From the NCBI GenBank assembly GCA_028571685.1, contig CM053141.1:69797833-69861832 (forward strand): 64,000 bases of DNA, given 5' to 3'. Origin of the DNA: Heterohyrax brucei (Eukaryota; Chordata; Mammalia; Hyracoidea; Procaviidae). Under the pieces are notes generated by a model that made no database searches, was not told the origin of the DNA, and saw only the letters and a program-made list of their open reading frames with translations. Both the position numbers and the translations under genes were made by a program. Below are positions 59,691-64,000 of this stretch, in pieces. How positions within the stretch are numbered: the stretch's first letter is position 1; each line of letters opens with the position of its first letter.

Positions 59691-60119
59691 TTGGATCATA
59701 ACCTAGTGTTTTAATAAATGTAATTGTAACTGAGATGTGTACTTTTGGGTTTGTATCAGCCCTCACCATATTAAACCTGGTCCACATCATGTGTCTGTTA
59801 TCTTCCGGCCATTGTGGTCATTGACGTGTACAATTCTTGGTTTTGACTGTCTTGACTATGACTGAGTCATATTTTTAATGTTTATTAGTGTAACATCTAA
59901 AATAAAGAAATTATAAGGAAACACACATGGATTAACTTAAGTTTTACAACTAGGACATTGGAGTGTTAATACCATCCAGCCAGAGTTGACTACCTCACTA
60001 GTTCACTAGTAGTTAAAACAAGTTGGGTTTAATATTTGTTATACCAAGGGGAAACTCATACCATGGGGAACTATGAGTGAGTCAAAATCCATAATTATTA
60101 AAAAATAAAAGGAGTAAAG

Positions 60120-60165
60120 ATAGATAAATAATTGATAGATTATTAGATAGATAGGTAGAGATACA
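60120..60165. repeat. imperfect (TAGA)n microsatellite
   Basis: tagataaataattgatag, then tagatagataggtagag. Confidence 0.7.
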
Positions 60166-60322
60166 AGTTCTGGAGATACAATGAAGTGGATTTTATTGTC
60201 ATCTTTGCAATATACTAGTTTTGTAATGAAAAGAAAATTTATTACATTCTTTGATTTTCCTGTTAAATAAAGTATGTGTTTTATTTAGTTTTTTATTAGA
60301 ATAAAGATGAAAATTGTCAAGG

Positions 60323-60342
60323 AAATAAATAAATAAATAATT
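60323..60342. repeat. (AAAT)n microsatellite
   Basis: Four to five AAAT units. Confidence 0.8.
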
Positions 60343-60615
60343 AAACAGTAATCACTCATGTTGGCTGGAAGATGCTTCTTATTTTGGTGGCTTGGACAGT
60401 GTTTATATTTTGTCTGTGTTCTGACAAATTTGCTTTTTCTCTTGGTCTGCCAAGGTCACAGACTGGCCTACTCTGTTGCTGATATCCCATAAAATTGTTT
60501 ATTTCATCAAGAGAGCATGAAAGCCTCCTCCTGAATCCTAGTTCATAGTAAGAACAAGGTCTGTCTGATAGTCCCAGGCCAGCTTGTAGATGTCAAAATT
60601 TGTTGTCTTTCAGGA

Positions 60616-60641
60616 TCCGATTCGACAGCACTTGGCTTGGC
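60616..60641 (+). mobile_element. 26-bp SINE-tail insertion with TSD
   Basis: The insert is tccgattcgacagcac plus cttggcttggc. It is flanked by ttcagga at 60609-60615 and 60642-60648 (7/7). Confidence 0.7.
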
Positions 60642-60648
60642 TTCAGGA

Positions 60649-61539
60649 GTGTAAAGAAAGTTCTTCTGTAATTACAATAGTAATATAAAAAAGATAAACA
60701 CCTTTCATAATATTCAATCTAGTGCTTTATTAAGTTTGAGCAAGTCACATTCTTATAAAAGAAGTGTATGACAAAGAAGCCACACTGTTAAAGTTAAATG
60801 AAAATGAAAGAGTTGAAATTATTTAGAGCATTAAGAAGCAACTCAAGATAAAATTCAGATTCTGAATGCTTTATGCGTGTAGATAAAGTGAGCTATCTTT
60901 GGAGATTAGTCACCACAAGTACTAAGGGTATGCCTCATTGAGAAAGTGATTTGAACCAGAATTTGAACAAAATGAGAAAGTTAACTGAGTTAAGAGTATA
61001 CCAGTTCATGGATAACAATCAGCATAAGTCCAGTCCCCAGAATGTGAAGATTAATTAAATTTCTGCTTTCCCCCTCGTTTTCAATCTTCTCTGATGTTGG
61101 AAACCTACTCAGCACTGTTTCTCTCTGACCCTGGCCACCTGGTGCTAGATCACAGGCTTTCCAACCAGTTCGTTTGTGTTATTGAGTAGAACTCATATTG
61201 GGAATTTTCATTTCTAACAAGTTCCCAAGAGGTTATACATAACCTCCTGGGAACATGATAGAACTTGCAAATTCCCAACAAGGGCTTAAATCTGAACTGT
61301 TAGGTCAGATCTCGTGAGTTAAAAGGACATTGTCCTTCAAATTGCCCAGTAGGCATACACCAGCTGCAAATTTAGGAGTCCATGCAACACCCTGACTTCT
61401 GCTAGACACAAATTTAAGGTTTTCCCACAACCAGGATGCTGACATTGATACAGTCCACAATCTTACTCACATTTCTCCAGTTTCAGTGAGACTACTGTGT
61501 ATGTGTTTAGGTCTGTATGGTTTTAACATGTGTAGGTTT
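60649..61539. other. unique intronic DNA
   Basis: Nothing recognised. Confidence 0.4.
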
Positions 61540-61815
61540 GTGTATTCAACACCACAGTCAGTATGCAGTTCAGTTGATTACAAGTATCTCTTGCGTTGCC
61601 CTTTTATAACCTTGTCTAAATTTTTTTATGTCAAAATGTTGTGTAAATGAAATTATTTGTAATTTTTTGTGGTTGGCTTTTTTTACTCAACATAATTCCC
61701 TGCAGCTACATCGTTTATCAATAATTTGCTCTGTTCTAATGCTGAGTAGTATGTGTTGCTATTGAAATACCAAAATTTGTTTAGCTGTTCACCTGTTGAA
61801 GGACATCTGGAGTTC
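61540..61815 (-). mobile_element. old L1 3' end
   Basis: Antisense text includes ggttggctttttttactc, gctgagtagtatgtgttgc and ttcacctgttgaaggacat. Confidence 0.65.
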
Positions 61816-62690
61816 AGATGCTTTTACTAATGCATTCTATCAAATACATAAGGAAGAATTAGTATTAATTTCATGCAAAAAATTTCCAGAAATTAAAAAA
61901 GAAAAACCCACTAGTTCATTTAAAAGATTTTCAAAATGTTGCCTGCATACCCAAAAAAGAACATTCCAAGAAAGGATTCATTTATGCACACAGTTGCAAA
62001 AATTCTAACATGTTATTAGCAGACTGAATCCAGTGACACAAAAAAGGAATAATACATCATGACCTAGTCCCCCCCGCCCCCCCCAGAAGTACAAGTTAGG
62101 TTAACAGTCTAAAAGCAGTCTGTGTAATTTACTAGGTTAACAGAAAGGGGGGAGCAAAAAGGTACATAATTTCAACATATTCAGAAAAAACATTTGTTAA
62201 TATTCAACAGTTGTTGGTCTTATTAAAAAAATGCTGGCAAGCAGGAATCGAAGGCAACTTCTTTAATTGGATTTATATTAATATCTATTAATTTATTAAT
62301 TAATTTATATTAATATCTATTAAAAAAAGTAAAGCGAATGTGCCTAATAGTGAAAGGTGACATCTTTCATTTTTGAGAACAAAGAAGAACATTATACTAA
62401 AAATATACTACAATAAACTACAAAGAAGAACATTATACTAAACAATGAAAGTATTTCCCTAAAGTAATAAAAAGGACAAATATAACTATGTCATACACCT
62501 GAACTTCTCTATAGCAAATGACTGTCAAAACATTAAAGATAAAACAAAATTGGGAGAAACTGTTTGCAGTATTTGTAATGTGTCATTAGGCTCATATCTG
62601 TTTGCAAATAAAGATTTCTGCCAGTCAGTAAACACAAGTTAACCCAGTTGCAGAATGGGCAAGGAGCAAGAGTACGTAATACATGGAATG
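61816..62690 (+). mobile_element. old L1 ORF2 segment in opposite orientation
   Basis: ORF2 RT text in sense orientation: gatgcttttactaatgcatt (DAFTNAFYQ), gcagactgaatccag, aatacatcatgacc. It reaches the late ORF2 near 62690 (cagaatgggcaaggagc). It adjoins the antisense 3' part at 61815. It also contains the C-rich run at 62068-62086. Confidence 0.65.
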
Positions 62691-62844
62691 TAACAAGACC
62701 TGTGGACACAGGATGTCAGATCTTCATGTAAGTGAGCATAATGTAATTTTTAGTAATTGATCTAACATTTACAAGATTGGTAACATCTCTTGTTATGGAT
62801 ATAATGAATATAGAAAATGAGGCTTCCCGCGTATCCATCCAGGT

Positions 62845-62930
62845 GCTCCTTGGAAATCATATAGAGCAGTTCTATACTCTGTCCTGTAGGGTCACTGAGT
62901 CAGAATCCATTCAGTGAATAACAGCATGGT
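62845..62930 (+). mobile_element. 5'-truncated AfroSINE
   Basis: Begins at the core (caggtgctccttggaaatc) and ends in the tail gagtcagaatccattcagtg. Confidence 0.75.
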
Positions 62931-64000
62931 TGCTTTTTTAAAATGCATCATTGTTTAATGTATATATTGGTATTGCTGTGAAATCATATTACTCCTTCAC
63001 TTAAACATCTTAATGGCTAACAGTAGCTATTCTGTTAAAATCTAAGCTCTTTACCAGGGATTATGGTTATAACTAATCTGGCCACTTCATGTTGTTTTAC
63101 TTTTTCTTGTTCACTTTACTGGTTTTCTTTCTGTCCCTCAGACATACCAAACTTGTGTCTGTTTTGGGGAGTGTATGGTAGTTATTCCCTCTAACTGGAT
63201 TCTTTTTCCAGGTGTTTTCATAGTTGACTTTGTAAAATTTAGCTGCCTGTTTTTATCTTACCTCTGAAAGGTCTTCTCTGACTACCTGAATAGATTTCCT
63301 CTTAATGCTGTAACCCCTTACCCTTCTTAGTATTTATTACAGCCTGAAATTTTCTTATTATTTAAAAGTATCTCTCTCTTTTCCCTATAAAATAATCCTT
63401 GAGGATAAGTGTCCTTTTTCACAGCTGTATTTTGAATACCTAGATCAGAACCGTAGGTCTATGATACGTTTTGTTGAATGAGTTACACTATAATTCTGTG
63501 TATGTGTGTACACTTGTGTGTGCTATATAACCACATATATATTTGCAGTTGATGTTTCTTAATGGGAGGATTTTTAATAACGTTCAACATATAGCAGGAG
63601 AGAGTTCAGTTATAGGAGACTTTCGTATCTACATAATTTTCTTTTAAATATTGTGATTCTGGAGAAAACTTGCCTAGCAAATTAGAGTTTCATTTAACAG
63701 ATTTTATACATATTATTCAGTAACATTGGGTAAGCTTTTCAATGTGTCAGCATTCTCTTATCTACAGTTTCTGTAATGCTTAAATTGCAAAGTGAAGTTT
63801 TAGTAAGCAGTTTCTGTAATGCATAAATTTGGGAAACACATTTTTTATAGCTAATAAAATGTCTCAGTGTCTTAAAAATGCCTTGATTCTTAAAGCGCTC
63901 AAAGGTCATGATTATTGGCCAGAGGAAAACTTTGAAATATAATAACATTAACTTTTATTGACTGCTACAAGCTGTCTGCTTATATTAACTCATTTAATCT
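62931..64000. other. unique intronic DNA to window end
   Basis: AT-rich with no supportable exon or repeat. Confidence 0.45.

Noticed and set aside
60120..60342. A/T-rich microsatellites as a regulatory or origin element
   Set aside because: Simple tetranucleotide repeats are common in mammalian introns and nothing here links them to a function.
1..64000. Functional tRNA genes in the SINE heads
   Set aside because: The A- and B-box-like motifs belong to SINEs; none folds as a complete tRNA with intact anticodon arm on inspection.

Overview
The window is intronic mammalian DNA, almost certainly from an elephant or close proboscidean relative. The best evidence is the repeats. There are more than 25 copies of a tRNA-derived SINE with the AfroSINE layout: a head reading like ggtggcgtagtggttaagtgc, a middle like cgccaggcgctccttggaaactc, and a tail like atgagtcggaatcgactcgacggca. 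There are also several L1 elements with long C/T-rich 3' UTRs, and fragments of a BovB/RTE-type LINE. I see no bacterial or organellar genes, rRNA, CRISPR array or CpG island.

The only host gene I can support is ERBIN (ERBB2IP, a LAP-family leucine-rich-repeat/PDZ scaffold) on the + strand. Its first coding exon is at 34752-34949 and the second at 55943-56060. They join in phase and encode the palmitoylated N-terminal cap and the first leucine-rich repeats. A well-formed 48-nt exon at 27426-27473 looks like an internal 5'UTR exon. A weaker 24-nt candidate lies at 9214-9237. Everything else is intron (or upstream flank) packed with transposons.

Layout. 1-7000: truncated L1s and SINEs, including a 0.6-kb L1 with a perfect 14-bp target-site duplication (TSD). 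7000-14450: mostly unique AT-rich DNA with SINEs, a solo LTR with a perfect 5-bp TSD (11497-11970), a second LTR-like block and an RTE tail. 14465-22040: one old L1 opened by an LTR, several SINEs and a younger L1. 22557-26630: a 4-kb L1 that received a tiny L1 insertion. 27400-30300: candidate 5'UTR exon plus SINEs. 30301-33903: a nest in which an older retroelement contains an L1, which contains an LTR, each with a TSD. 34752-34949: ERBIN coding exon. 35330-36745: SINEs and an RTE reverse-transcriptase fragment. 37668-44756: a nearly full-length L1. 46075-55420: an old L1 split by an LTR, which is split by unclassified DNA holding a 5.4-kb L1 that lacks its 3' end. 55943-56060: second coding exon. 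56200-64000: SINEs, RTE pieces, an internal L1 fragment with a TSD, and an apparently 5'-inverted old L1.

Nearly all large L1s lie antisense to ERBIN, as expected for insertions tolerated in introns. All retroelement ORFs are broken by frameshifts or stops. No new molecular system is evident. The most unusual observations are the upstream ORF and possible N-terminal extension of ERBIN, two L1 insertions that lack 3' ends yet have TSDs, three SINE-tail insertions of 26-44 bp, and the resolved insertion nests. Repeat family names rest on recognition alone, not a database search.
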